From Protoeuglena noctilucae (taxonomy: Eukaryota > Chlorophyta > Pedinophyceae > Marsupiomonadales > Marsupiomonadaceae): a stretch of 64,000 bases of DNA. The notes under the pieces are model-generated. The model made no database searches and was not told the DNA's origin. It was given only the letters and a program-made list of their open reading frames with translations. A program made the translations under genes and the position numbers. Positions 10,006 through 21,627 of this stretch are shown piece after piece; positions within the stretch are counted from its first letter, which is position 1; each line of letters opens with the position of its first letter. Location: positions 372,001-436,000 of the forward strand of contig OY253670.1 in the NCBI GenBank assembly GCA_958009085.1, written 5' to 3'.

Positions 10006-11508
10006 CTGCACGCACGCCTCGGCAATGCCAGCCTGCGCCATGCCGATGTCTGCGGGCCGGAACAGCGCCTCGGCAGCCATGAAGCGCTCGTTGTTGAGCG
10101 GCAGGATGTGGTCCTCGGGCGGGGGCCGCGGCGCAGGGAGGCCGTTCTGCGGAGGGCAATGCGACGAGGCGGCTTGTGTCGCCGTCATCAACGCGCACCG
10201 CGGTCCACCCCACCTGGCTGGGGTGGTGCAGTGCGACTGACGCACCTGCTCGGCCCTCCTCGCCGCCTCTTTTTCCTTCTCCAAATCGCGTATGTACCCC
10301 CGCACGTTGGACAGCCCGTCTGGAAGCACGTACTCGAGGCGGTGGGGGCTCGTCTGGGGCTTGGCGGCCCGCCTCAGGTCCTCCACCACGTCCGGGCTGA
10401 CGAACGCCGTCGCCTCTTTGACGATATCCATCAGGAACGTCTCCTCCATCATGTTGACTGCGCCGCGCGCATAGAAAAGGGGTCACACAGAGGGGGCACG
10501 ACCGCCGTGGTTGACAGCGTGGGCTGCAGCGCTGGGTGGGTCGCTCACCGGACCGATAGGACACCATCTCCTTCATCAAGTTGGTAATCAGCTTGCCCCC
10601 CACGTTCACCCGCTTGATGCCGGCCTTCAGTGCCTGGCCCCCCAGGACGGGCACAGCGTGCGCAAAAGAGTACCCGCAGTCCACCACCAGGCCCGCCTGC
10701 AGCGCCCGCGCCGGGTGCGACCTGGGCAGCGACTTGTTATGATGCCGGAGAGCTGCGGGGAGGGACGCATCGCGGAAGGTAGGCGTCTCGTGGAATCTTG
10801 TGCACCTCAGAGAGGGTGCAACCGCGTGTCGAGACAACATCAGCCGACACGCGGCGGCAGTCACCGAGGCAGGCCGCGGGCGCGGCAACGAAGGAGGCGA
10901 CGGACAGGTCCTCGAAGAGCGTCTGGCACATGATGTCCTGGAGAGCGCGGAAATTGAAGAGAGGCTCCGTGACGACCATGTGCGATCCCCGCGTGCCGCA
11001 CCCGAGGACCTCCTGCACCGCCCGCTGGATGGTCTCCGCCTGGAGTCCCCAGTCTACCACGTAGCCGCGATCCACGGGCCGGCGCACCGACTGCGCGAGC
11101 GATGGTGCTGGCTTTCGCAATGACGCGCCCCGCCCCACGGCCGCATGCATCGCCAGCGGTCCGTCTGAAGGCCGTGATCGCTCACCAACGCTGCCACGTC
11201 CTGGCACTCGTCGATCAGATGCGCCGGATAGGTCTTCTTGTCCGTCTTGCATCGGCCCACGCCGTTCGTGAAGACCGCCCTGCGAGAGTGCGGCGCCTAG
11301 CCACGTTTGCGCCAATCATGATGCATTTCTGAGATATGTACCACGCAATGGTACCGAAGCGACGCGCCGATGCGACGACAACCGCGCGCAGGCGGCCCGG
11401 CACGGTTTGCTGCGACGCGCACCTCGGGGACGCCTCCCCCGCCACGCCCAGCTTCACATGCCCCCCGCCGATGTCGACCACGAGCACTTGACGACCCGAC
11501 GAGCTCAT
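10006..11508 (-). CDS. ARP6: Actin-related protein 6 (SWR1/INO80-type), C-terminus missing
   Basis: The start is at 11508 (MSSSGRQVLVVDIGGGHVKL, the actin phosphate-1 loop). Following exons: VFTNGVGRCKTDKKTYPAHL with DECQDVAAL; RPVDRGYVVDWGLQAETIQR with HMVVTEPLFNFRALQDIM and TLFEDL; GLVVDCGYSFAHAVPVLGG with KRVNVGGKLITNLMKEMVSY; MMEETFLMDIVKEATAFVSP with LEYVLPDG; and PLNNERFMAAEALFRPADIG with AGIAEACVQ, ending at 10006 before GTGCGT. The sequence follows ARP6 rather than conventional actin (RGYVVDW, VTEPLFNF, the YVLPDG insert). ARP6 is a subunit of the SWR1 complex that deposits H2A.Z. The last blocks (VVLAGG and beyond) are not on this strand; one appears inverted at 9852-9952, and the final AW-GG region was not found. 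Confidence 0.85.
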
Positions 11509-12041
11509 CGTGACAAGTCCAACCGCGGTGCGCGGCGCGGGGCACGGCCCAAAGACAGCGCCCCGCCCACCCCGCTTCGACCCTGAGCCTTCACGCGAGC
11601 GCGATGCCACCAGTCGATGCCTAAGAACATGAAATAAGAGCTAGAAGAGTGCGGAGGTCAAAGGTCGGTCCTTCGCGACGCCTCACGGTTTCACCACCAG
11701 CGTGCCTCCCGCGGGGTCTGTTTCACGAGACTCTCGGCACTGAGACAATTCAAACAACGCACGCTGAAAGTGGCTGCCGTAAAAATGTGTCGCTGTGATC
11801 TCGAAGTGAAAGAATTAGCGGGGAATGGCCCCTGGTGCCTGACACGGAAAAATGGCGTCCCTGCGCAAAGCCCTTGTCTGCCATCTACCCTGCCCTCTGC
11901 CCTGTGCTGTCTGCCACCGCTGCCCTCTACCCTGAGTCACCTGCCACCTGTATCACCCTGCCACTCTCTCAGCTTTGCTGTATACGTGTAGCTCTCTCAT
12001 GTATGTCCTATCTTCTCCTGCCTGACATCTGCACGCCTGCA
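11509..12041. other. Intergenic, ARP6 5' flank / methyltransferase 3' flank
   Basis: This should contain the ARP6 promoter and the 3' end of the next gene. A CTGCCCTCTGCCCTG-type pyrimidine-rich simple sequence lies at about 11880-11970. No gene is supported. Confidence 0.4.
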
Positions 12042-13498
12042 TCACGAGTCGTCCTCCGATACGGATATGGGCCTCGCGATGGCCTCGTCGTCGGAGTCCT
12101 CGCCCTGCCCGAACGTCAGCACGGCCACCATGATGTCGATCGATGCAACCAAGCCGTCGTGGTCCAGCAGCGCGTGGACCACGTGAGCGTCCACCTCCGC
12201 CATCTCCCCCAGCGCGTAAAGGAACGGCCTGCGTGTGCGGAGAGACCGCCAGCGTTCGACTGCCGTGAGGTGGCCCCCTCATGGCCTTGGTGTGTGTATG
12301 GGCATGCGCAGCTTTCTCACGTGAGGCCGGGTCGCTCGACGGGGCTAACGACGACGACGTTGCTCTTCTCGTGCACGACCTCGAGCACCGTCCGCAGGAG
12401 CGCGGAGCAGTCGGGGCGGTAGAAGAGGTCGCACGCCACCACCACGTCGAACCGCCTGCCCCCCGCGCCACCGCCCCACGCGAGCCTCGCGGCAGTGACG
12501 CCCGGGAGGTCCCTCAGCACCTCAATGCACTTGTGACACGCGTCTGCGTGCGTGCCGGGAAGGTGCGGGGTCGCTCTAGATATGGAGCTGGAGCTGCAGA
12601 GGCAAGGGTGGCACGCTCCCCCTGCCACCGGCACAGCAGCAGCCCCTGCGTGTCACGCACCCGTGGCGAGGACTGCCCTCGGCGGCGGCATCACGGCGGC
12701 GGCGGCGGCACTAGCCAGGCCCACCCCCGCGCCGAGCTCGATCACGGTCCGGCCGGCCAGCATGTCGTGTCCCATCGGCGATGCCGCGAGGGACGCAAAC
12801 ACGATGGAGCTCACCCAGGGCGCACCGCCTGTGGAGGGACTCTGCGGGGTGGTAGCGGCGCGGGGTATGGTGTGCGGCCCGTTCGTCGGGATGCCGTTGC
12901 ATGGTGTGCTGCACATTTGTCAACGCTGGGCGGGGCGCGGGGCGTGGCGATGCCCGATGCCTCGCCTCGACGGCCTCCCGAATGTTGATCTTGGCACTCT
13001 CCGTCAGGAATCGCTTCGTGAGCTGGTCCACTCGCCGCGCATGCACGTTCCCTAAGGGGAGCGTCGTGCCATGGAAGGAAAAAACGCCCGTGACATCTGA
13101 GAGCGCAGGAGGAAGGGCGCGGGCTGATGCGATCGGAAGAACGGCATCGAGTCTGGCATGCGCGGGCCAGGAAGGCACGCACCGGCGAGGCCCTGTGGCG
13201 CCTGTCCCTGCGCCACGAGCTGCGAATGAAATGGCGAGGCCTGAACCAGCGATAGCGACGCCACTCGGTCGGGTTTGGGGACAAATGACTTGCAGGTGGA
13301 TTCCTCGTCGCTGTCTGCGGTCTCTGCGGGTGGGAAAACGCGGGAGACGTTCTGGACTCTTGGACGCCCGCGTCGCCCCACCCGGACACGATCGGCGGAT
13401 CCCCGGCCACTCCGGCCCGTAGTAGAAGCATTCAAATAGCTGAGCCGCGCTGCACCTGCTGTGGCGGCCGCTGCCGGCGTTTGGAAATCGTGGAACAT
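12042..13498 (-). CDS. Family-16 (METTL21-type) lysine methyltransferase-like protein
   Basis: The model starts at 13498 (MFHDFQTPAAAATAG). An internal exon encodes FSFHGTTLPLGNVHAR. The SAM-binding exon at about 12830-12680 has MLAGRTVIELGAGVGLASAA, the E-L-G-A-G motif I of Methyltransf_16. The next exon (about 12560-12320) has RRFDVVVACDLFYRPDCSAL, the motif equivalent to the family's D-x-x-Y block, followed by LLRTVLEVVHEKSNVVVVSP. The final exon reads ALGEMAEVDAHVVHALLDHD and ends at 12042 after an acidic tail. These enzymes methylate lysines on chaperones, VCP, eEF2 or eEF1A; the substrate cannot be told here. Exon joints in the N-terminal half are uncertain. Confidence 0.7.
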
Positions 13499-13973
13499 CG
13501 CAGCGCCGAGCGGGCGCCCGAGAAGCTCTGAGCGGCCCCTTCAGCCTCGCTTTTGGCGCATGTGGAGAGTGCCGATGCGGAGGTTGTGGAGAGCCACGGG
13601 GCCGCGGGCTAGGGTAGATGTGCAGCACACAGTTTGTGGAGCTTTGACCCTGTCGTCGCCGTGCCACGGTGACGCGATATTCCAGTTCCAAACGCAGCTC
13701 TTGGTGACCGAGAAAGCAACCATGGTCCTCGTCGATGAAGAAAAGGGCGACATCCCCGGCGCCCGCCGGCCCGGATGCTGGAGGCGGTGAGTAGGCTCGA
13801 AACGCGTTTGAACGGGCCTAATTTCAAAGGTTTGGTGTCTGGCCGTCACACATGTCGGCTAAGATGGCCTCCTGAGTTGTCTCAAGAGTCACAGGCATGC
13901 GACCCCCCTTGCTGAGCCCTCAGCCTCCAAAGGCCTCCTATTCCATTCCAAGTATGTTACTTGCATTCCCAGT
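13499..13973. other. Divergent intergenic region
   Basis: This lies between the methyltransferase (-) and the glycoprotein (+). Only short fortuitous frames were seen; no RNA gene or repeat. Confidence 0.4.
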
Positions 13974-16354
13974 ATGAACCCGTGCGTGCGGATGGCGCTC
14001 GTGGTGGGCGGATGCCTCGTCCTCGTCGCCGCGGCGGTCTTGGTGGGGCTCGGCGCCTCGGGCATTTTGGGCGGGTCCAAAAAGGGTTCGTCTTCTTCCA
14101 CGTACGCCAAAGTCACGGCTGCCAACGCCAAAAACACCGGACGACGGCGCGCCGTGCTCGGAGCACAGGTCAACAACATCGCATGGTCGGCGGAGGCTTC
14201 GGGACTCCCCAGGTGACCACAACGGCTGTGCTGGCCCCACATCGTCCTTAATCTGGTATGTGACACCCCTGATTGGGATGGGCCGCGATGGGACCGGCGG
14301 GGCAGGCGGGCAAGGTGCGAGGTGTGCGAGGTCAATTGCACGCCACGTCACAAGCCGGCCGCCTTCGCATGAAACCTCCCTCCGCAAACTCTTACACAGG
14401 GTTCTGAACGCTGCCACTCCGACTCCGGCCTCAAGCACGCCCGGATCGACCGGCGGGCCGCCCTCCAGCGGCACGCCCCCGCCGGGCGAGCGCCCGGAGC
14501 CCTGCGTCAACTGCGCCGTCCCCGACCCGGTCGTCTTTCAGGTGAGAAAACGCAGGGATGGATCGGATTTGACTTTCACTCGCCCCAGGCAGCAAGATGT
14601 TCGCTAATGTATGCGCATGTGCACCGTTGATCCCCGCAGCGCCGCATCACATACATCTTCGTATCGGAGGAGAACGACACGTCTGTGCCCCCCGACACGC
14701 CCGATTCCGCCTACTTCCCCAGCCAAAACCCCCGCTTCGGGGGCGGCAGCTGCGTGATCCCCAACAAGTGCATGAACTTCATCGTCTACGAGGTGAGCTA
14801 GGAACATGTCGTTGTTCAAACATATTAAATGTTCATATATCATCGTTTGTAGTGTGCGCAAACCGGCCCTGGGGCATCTTATAGCCTCACCCGCTGCCCC
14901 TTCGCACGCAGAACCCCGGCTGCTGCGTGGGTGGCACCGTGTCTGCGGATACGTGCACGTTCGCCTACTCCCCCTGCTGCGCGACGACGCCCGCCGACTT
15001 CGACGCCAAGTACCCCACGCAGCAGGACATGATCAGCGCCTGCCAGGGTGGGCCCGACCAGACCGGCGGCTGGGCCCAGGCATTCCGTGACGGCACGACC
15101 CAGAGACCGAGTGCCGAGACGTGGATCGACTTCACGCAGACGTCCGCTGCCGTCACGGCCGAGCTGGGGTCCCAGGTGAGACGCGGTCGCCCTGCCGGGT
15201 ACGCCTGCCTGCGTCAGCGTGCCAGATATGCCACTGCCACGGTATGCCCTGGATACTCCCTGGCAACCCCGCCTGAGTTGGCGTGCTAGTGCCGCCCCTG
15301 TCACGTTTTGCCATGGTCTGCTGTGCCTGTGGTACGCGTGGTGGTGAGCTGTGGACCGCCCTAAGTGTCCACGCCCCATGTCGTGTTTGTCATGCTTCAC
15401 CGCCTCGCCTCTTTGCTGCCCCACAGCCCATCCCCTTCCTCCTCAAGGAAAACGAGCGCCAGTGGGCCAACCACAGCAGCGGCCAGCTACGAATGGTGGT
15501 CCTGCAGTTCGGCAACAGCAACACGGCAGCCAACCTTCGCTGGCAGTGCGGGCCCATGACGGCGCCCACCGAAGAGATCGGGGCGCAGGCGAGTGCGGTT
15601 CGGATCGCGACATGAAGTCCCGGTTGCACAGCACGAAACGGCGGCTGCACAGGCTGTGCATACAGAGCACGCGTGGTGTACAGCAATGCACTCACCCTGC
15701 ATCACCCTGCCCTGCCCACGTGCTCACGCTCACACTTGCCTCTCTGCAACCTTACCTGTACACCCATGTCCCCTTGTGTGCCCACCCCAGGCCCAAGTCA
15801 ACACGCTCTTCAGCTCCCCCATCTCCGTCCCCGAGAACATGACGGTCGTCTTTGAGCTCTCGTATGACTACACCAACTCCTGCGAGTGCTACACGACCAA
15901 GCCCTCCTGGTGGGACAACTTCACGCCCGCCGGGACCACCTACACCTACGACAAGTGAGACTCGCAATTTACTGACCGAGACGAAATGAGATGGAGACAA
16001 ACATGAGCCAGGGGTGTGGCTGTGGCTATGGCTGTGGATGTGACTGTGACTGTGAAGGTCGGCCGTTTCAACCCCTCCAACTCCAGCCCCACGTCCGCAC
16101 CCCACAGGAACAAGCGCCAGTCGGGCCACATCGGCACCGACAACTCCTCGTACTGGTGCATCTTCTGGGACCCCGTCATTACCCCCACCGCATCCCTCGT
16201 GGCCAACGCCGCGCCGACTCCGGAGCCCACCCGCCAGCACCAGTACACTGGCTCGCCCACCGCCACCGCCCCATCGGGCCCAGGCACACCGAGCGGCACC
16301 GGCGGCCCCACTTCGACGCCCGCGGCCGCGCCCACTCCCACCCCCACGCCCTGA
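13974..16354 (+). CDS. Cys-rich, Thr/Pro-rich cell-surface or secreted glycoprotein, family unknown
   Basis: Seven exons: 13974-14211, about 14399-14540, 14640-14791, about 14912-15174, about 15427-15588, 15792-15953 and about 16107-16354. The N-terminus has a 20-plus residue hydrophobic segment (MALVVGGCLVLVAAAVLVGL) followed by SKKGSSSS, so it is a signal anchor or signal peptide. The ectodomain has paired cysteines (CVNC, NPGCCVGG, CCATTPADFD, SCECYTT, SYWCIFWDPV) and N-glycosylation sequons (NDT, NHS, NMT, NSS). It ends in a Thr/Pro/Gly/Ala stalk (GPGTPSGTGGPTSTPAAAP), a likely O-glycosylated region. The frame stays coherent through all joints, including a GC-AG intron (CAG|GCGAGT at 15589). 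I do not recognise a family. Confidence 0.68.
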
Positions 16355-17290
16355 ACAAGAGATTCCTGGGAGGAACTTGCGAGTTGTTACGTCATCTCAG
16401 CTCAGCTCCCAGCTCCCAGCAACACACCCACCACTCTGCCCTTGTGGGGAGGGTCCACATCGTGATGCCGTGCACGTGGACGCACGACCTCGTAACATCC
16501 CGTCTAATAGCTATCCTCGTTTTCTGTGCTTGCCGCTTAACGAGACCTGTGGATGCCACCGCCCAGCTGCTCAGCGAGCATCGCTGGTGTCGCATCGTGT
16601 TACGTAGCACCCATGTCACGGTTGCTGCCCTGGCGCTCGCCTGCTGCCGATGCTGTCGGCAGCATGCCGACCGACAAGGGCCCTGTCACTGTAACGTCCA
16701 TAGCCGGCTTGTAATGAAGCTAGCTTGTCACGCCCTGTCGTGATCGTGCTGTCGCGACTGGTACCAGTGCCCTCGCGCAGGCGACTGACGGGACTGTGAG
16801 CTAAGCCTGAGGCACTTTCTGCCACCTTGGTTGAAACCGATAAGTGCCGAGCCACTTCACCTATGCAGTGTGTCAGGTCCGTTTGTTCCTAGCTAACCCA
16901 GAGCAGCGACACTATGCCTCTTCGCAGTAACAATCGCTCGACCGCCGCGCTCAGTGGTGGTCATTGTCACATGCATGCCATTGATTCACTTGGCCGTCGC
17001 CGCCCCCTTGGCCGCCCCCTTCTTTGTCTTGGCAGATGTCCTAAGCACTTGAAGGGCGTCAGGCCCTTCCTGTGGCCGCCCCAACGCCCCCCGACCCACC
17101 ACCACCATCGCGCGACCCCCCTTGCCACCCTTGCCGCGCCTCGCCAAAGCGTCACGCAACGCGCGGGCACGCGACTCCGCCTGCATTGCAGAGAGACGGC
17201 GGCTTCGAGAGTCACTCGTTATAAATGTGCAAACGGAGCTGCCATATCACCATCACTGACAACCCCTCTCCTCCCTGACCCTTACACACG
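16355..17290. other. Intergenic, no supported gene
   Basis: About 930 bases between the convergent glycoprotein (+) and Mak5 (-) genes. Pyrimidine-rich tracts are present, but no conserved coding block, hairpin array or RNA gene was identified. Confidence 0.45.
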
Positions 17291-20200
17291 CTACCACCAC
17301 CTCTCTCTCCTCCCATCCCTCACCAATGTCTCCACCCTCCCCTTCCCTTTCCCCTTCTTCCCCTCACGCCCCGCCCCACGCCCCGCCCCCGCCCCTCCCT
17401 GCCCAGCCGCCCCACTGTTACCCCCACCGCTGCTCCCCGCCTCCCCATCCGCGTTTCGCTTTGCTGGAGGTTCCTCGTTACCACCATTACCCCCACCCTC
17501 GCCCCGGCTCCCCACCAACTCCTTGGCGAGAGCCACGCCTCCCCTTGATGCCGTCAGCACAGCGTCGCTCCCCTCCCCGCCCTCTGCACCTGAAAAGAAG
17601 CGGGACAGGGTAGGGTTTCAGTGAGACCATTGCATGTGAGCCGAGGCACAAAGGGTCACAGCCACGGCCACAGCCACAACACATCATCCCTTACGCATGG
17701 CACCCCTCACATCCCCCACCTCCCCAACACCCCAAATCACCCCAACACCCCCTCGCCTGCTGCCCCCCCCACGTGTGCCAGTACGGTCGCCTGCGCCCCC
17801 GTGAAGAATCGATGGCTGAATCGGGGCTGCATGGGCTGGGCCAGTCGTGTAGATAGCTGGGCACGCAATGACCGTGCCTGAGCCAACGCCTTTGCGTCTG
17901 CCTTGGTGCGGGGGGAGGGGCCTGGGGTGCAAGAGTAAGAGAGAAGAGAAGTTGCAGTTGGGTTGCGGTTGCATCGGGTTGCGAGTTGCATGTGATGGGG
18001 GGTGACAAAGGAACAGTGGCACTTACAATCCACATTTTGACGCTCGCCTTTCCCATCAGCACCCACTCTCACTCACCCCCACTCCTCCCCTCACCTTCCC
18101 CGTCCCCCTCCCCCTCATCGCCCTCCACCTCAAGCCCCACCTTCCCCATCCCCACCCCCACTCCTCCCCTCACCTTCCCCGTCCCCCTCCCCCTCATCGC
18201 CCTCCACCTCAAGCCCCACCTTCCCCATCCCCACCCCCACTCCTCCCCTCACCTTCCCCGTCCCCCTCCCCCTCATCGCCCTCCACCTCCAGCCCCGCCT
18301 CCTCGGCATTGCGCCGCATCCAGTCACCCTCAGCCTTCTGCTTGCGCATGCCCCGCTCAATGTCATCCACACGCATCGCCAACGCCAAACGAGCCTTGGC
18401 CTCTGGCAGCACTGCGACAGAGGGAGGGCGATGAGTGCATCATGGGGTGATGTGTTATGGGTGGCAGAAGGGGATAAGTGTGTGGGGTGACGTGCCGCTT
18501 TGTCACCACAAGTGAGGGGTGCGTGGCACAAGGGAAGCGAGCGCAAGCGACAGAGGGGCACAACGTTGCGATGCTATGAGTGCCCACAAAACTGTCCCTT
18601 GTGAGCTGAGCCAATTCAAATCACTGTACAGTCACAGTCACTGACCTGTGGTGGACAGTCGCAGTCACTGAGTCACTAACCTGTGGGGTCTACGGGGAAC
18701 TCGGGTGGCAGGTCGTCGACGAGGTGAGCGAGGAGGGCGAGGTACCTCGGCTTGTCGGGGGGGGTGACCAGGGCCACGGAGAGACCCTCCTGCCCCGCGC
18801 GACCGGTGCGGCCGGCACGGTGCACGTAGATGTCTGCGTGGGGGGGTACATGGAGATAGATGACTGCGTTGGGTAAGTGGGGTGAGAGATGCCGATGTGT
18901 GTGGATGGGTGGCTGGCAGCTGCATGCGCGGGGAGTGCGGATGGCATGTGAAGGTAAGAAGTAGCATTGCTAATGCCGTACACTCACCCAGGCTGGCGGG
19001 CATCTGGTAGTGCACCACGCACCACACACAGACACACCACCCACACACACACACCCACCCACCACGCATGACACACTCACTCACCCAGGCTGGCGGGCAT
19101 CTGGTAGTGCACGACGCACCGCACCCCCCGGACGTCGATGCCCCTCGCCGCCACGTCCGTGGCCACGAGGACCGCGGAGGGATTCGAACCGAACCGCTCC
19201 AGGCTCCGCAGTCGCTGCCGCTGCTGCTGCTGGGCGTGGATGGCGTGGGCGGGGAGGCCCAGGATGGAGAGGAGCGCCACCACGCGCCGCACGGCCGACA
19301 CCGCGTTACAAAAGACCATCGTCCGGCCCGGGTGCAAAGCGAGGAGGTAGTAGAGCAGCGCGTCGCGGTCGCGATCGAGGCACTCGATGTGCGCCTGGTG
19401 GACCCCCGCGGCCAGGCGACGGGAGGACGTCACGTCGACGATGTCTGGCACGGCACCGCCACGCCAGATGCGCTCCACCAGGGCCTCGATCTGCAAACGC
19501 GATAACAGAAACGTGTTAAATATGTATATACAACTCAGAATATGCGTGAGCTTTCCTGCACGGCACTCGGAGCGGGCGGGTGGGAGGTCAGCAGCGAGGG
19601 CGTGTCAACTTGATCCCACCGCAGCACGCCCTCTGCGCCAGAGCGAGCCTCACGTTGGGCGCCCTGCCGCCGTATCCGCCCTTGCCGCGCTCGACTTTCT
19701 TCTTCCATGACTGCGGGAGCGTGAGCGTAGCCGAGAAGAGCATTCGCGTGACTTGCAGCCTTGCCCCCCGCCTCTTCCGGGCCAAACGCTCCTGCTCCCG
19801 CAGAACCGCGTCGCCGCGGTCCTCGTTCGGATCGACGGAGAGGAACTCCGCGTGGTCGGCGCCCCTGCAAAGCGATGATAAGGAGGGTGAGGGTCGGGGA
19901 GTGGAGGCAGGAGCACGCATGGCCACAGTCCCAGCTATGTGTGTCCATCCCGACAAGACGCCACAGGACGAACAGTCACTTGAGAGCACGCAGACAGATG
20001 CAGGCAGGCGTGCTCAAGAGAGAGCTCGAAGCCAGTCATAATGCCCCCACATCGGAGCTCGGCTGGCGTCGCCTTGCCTTGTGTGCATGTGCATATGACC
20101 CAGGCGCTCACCAGAGGGGCGACAATCGATCGAGGATGTGCATGAGTTCCTGGAAATGTCCCTTCTCCGCCATTCGGTCCGCCTCGTCAATCACCAGGAA

Positions 20201-21627
20201 TCGAAGTCCCGATGTGTCGGTGAGATGCACGTGGTCCCCGCTGCTCATCAGCTCCCACAGCCGCCCGGGAGTCGCCACCACCACCTCAGGGCGGTATCCT
20301 ACCAATCGCTCCTGTTTCTGATGCGAGATGCCCCCCACGATTGCCACAGTGCGGATGCCACAGGGGCGGCCCACCGCCGCGAAGTGCTCCGCCACCTGAA
20401 GGGCCAGCTCCCGCGTCGGGGCGAGGACCAGCGCGCGGAGGCGGCGGTCGGCCGCAGCGGCGTCCCTGCAAGCGCGCGAAGCGGGGGGCGTGAGGCAGGG
20501 GCGAGGCGGGGAGCGCAGGTGGGAGCGGCAGGCAGCGAGCGTCGGCCGATGAACCCCCAAACGCGCGTGCGCACGCGAACCGCACCCGTCCGCGTCGCTC
20601 TCTGTGGCCCCGACTGCTGCGCGCTCCTCCCGCTCCTGCAGTAACCGCTGTAGGATGGGCAGCGCAAAGGCAAGCGTCTTGCCGCTGCCCGTCTCGGCCG
20701 CGCCCACGACGTCCCGGCCGTCTCGCGTCACGCGCGGAATCACCGCCTTCTGGATCGGAGTCGGCCTCTCGAATCCAACTTTCGACAGCGCCGCCTCGAT
20801 GCGCGGATGGAGCAGGAGGGGCCGCCACGCAGACACGTCCACCCCCGGGGACGCATCCTCCTCCGCTCCCTCCTCCTGAGACGCCGCGAAGAGACAAGCG
20901 AGATATATAGTGCGGAACTAATGATGGCGCCGAACAGAATTACGCTTCGCCGCGGCGCGCGCACCTCCGCCTCCACGGCCTTCGCTTCGGCCCTTTCCTT
21001 CGCCTTGGCCCTCTTCCCGCGCCGCCCCTCGACCGCTCCCGACCCGCTCTTTCCTTCCTCGCTCTCCGCCCGCTCCCTGCCTCGCTTCGCGCCGCCCTCC
21101 CTGGCGCGCCCCTCCCCAGCAGCACCCGCACCGTCGGCTTCCCCCGCCCCCGCCTCGCGCAGCAGACGGTTTGCCTTCTCCTGGAGCTTCCGCGCGCGCT
21201 CCAACAGTTTCTCTCGTCGAACGTCGTCCTCGGCGCCGGATTCGTCCCTCGCGCCGCCCTGCGCCTTCGCTGGAGTCTTCCCGGCCTTCTTTCGCGAGCC
21301 GCCGTCACCGCCCGGGGCGCTTGTCCGCGCGGCAAAGAACTTATCCGGATTCAGGCGCTCAATAACCATCAGCCCGGGCTCCGAGAGGCCCCCGAAGAAG
21401 TCGTCGCCGGGCGCCACGGGCTCAAAGGCGTCATCGACCGCTGTCCTGCGGCCAAAGCGTGCCGGGGAGCGCATTCCGCGCCTCCCGAGACGCACGAGGG
21501 GAGTTTACGTGGCAAGTAAAAACGCACGGTCCTCACCAGTCGATGTCGGCGAGGTCGGCTGCCGCTTCCAGCGGGGGAGCAGCCTCGCCGCCTCGTGCAT
21601 CCTTGCGTTTCTTGACCGCTTTTCCCA
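17291..21627 (-). CDS. Mak5/DDX24-type DEAD-box RNA helicase
   Basis: Exon 1 (21627-21537) encodes MGKAVKKRKDARGG and ends in ADIDW. Exon 2 continues TAVDDAFEPVAPGDDFFGGL and a long charged coiled region. The helicase core follows: WRPLLLHPRIEAALSKVGF with FERPTPIQKAVIPRV (Q motif), [16 protein letters not shown] (I), LVLAPTRELALQV (Ia), VVVATPGRLWELM (Ib), FLVIDEADRMAEKGHF (II), MLFSATLT (III), ATDVAARGIDVRGVRCVVHY (V), YVHRAGRTGRAG (VI). C-terminal exons give the KARLALAMRVDDIERGM helix, then exon 17921-17791 (LAQPMQPRFSHRFFTG), then a Gly/Lys-rich tail ending at 17291. WxxV near the N-terminus and the tail blocks fit Mak5/DDX24 (60S ribosome assembly, nucleolus). The last intron is GC-AG (donor 17790). 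Three introns carry tandem copies of their own donor. Confidence 0.88.
18078..18300 (-). repeat. 79-bp minisatellite carrying exon end plus 5' splice site (Mak5)
   Basis: About 2.9 copies with a 79-base period; unit starts fall at 18081, 18160 and 18239 on the plus strand. Each unit contains, on the minus strand, GAGGGGGACGGGGAAG|GTGAGG, which is the 3' end of the Mak5 exon plus its donor. The period is not a multiple of 3, and reading through the first unit meets a stop. Only the exon-proximal donor gives the phase needed by the next exon at 17921. Confidence 0.85.
18626..18690 (-). repeat. Duplicated 5' splice site in a Mak5 intron
   Basis: The exon ends CCACAG|GTTAGTGACT at 18681/18680. 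A second copy, CCACAG|GTCAGTGACT, lies about 35 bases into the intron, followed by a similar GTGACTGYGACTG tail. Confidence 0.7.
18981..19120 (-). repeat. 96-bp spaced duplication of exon end plus donor (Mak5 motif V exon)
   Basis: The stretch encoding VVHYQMPASLG and its GTGAGTG donor occurs at 19077-19120 (the exon) and again at 18981-19023 inside the intron, 96 bases away. The spacing is a multiple of 3. Use of the distal donor would insert 32 residues (a Val/Cys/Trp-rich run plus a second copy of the peptide) without a frameshift. Confidence 0.85.

Noticed and set aside
9280-10587. 435-residue plus-strand open frame
   Set aside because: It overlaps SRR1 and the antisense of ARP6 in the wrong frame; GC-rich sequence leaves long shadow frames.
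16007-16060. TGTGGC-type short repeat before the last glycoprotein exon
   Set aside because: It is intronic simple sequence and contains no splice junction, so it does not belong with the donor ladders.
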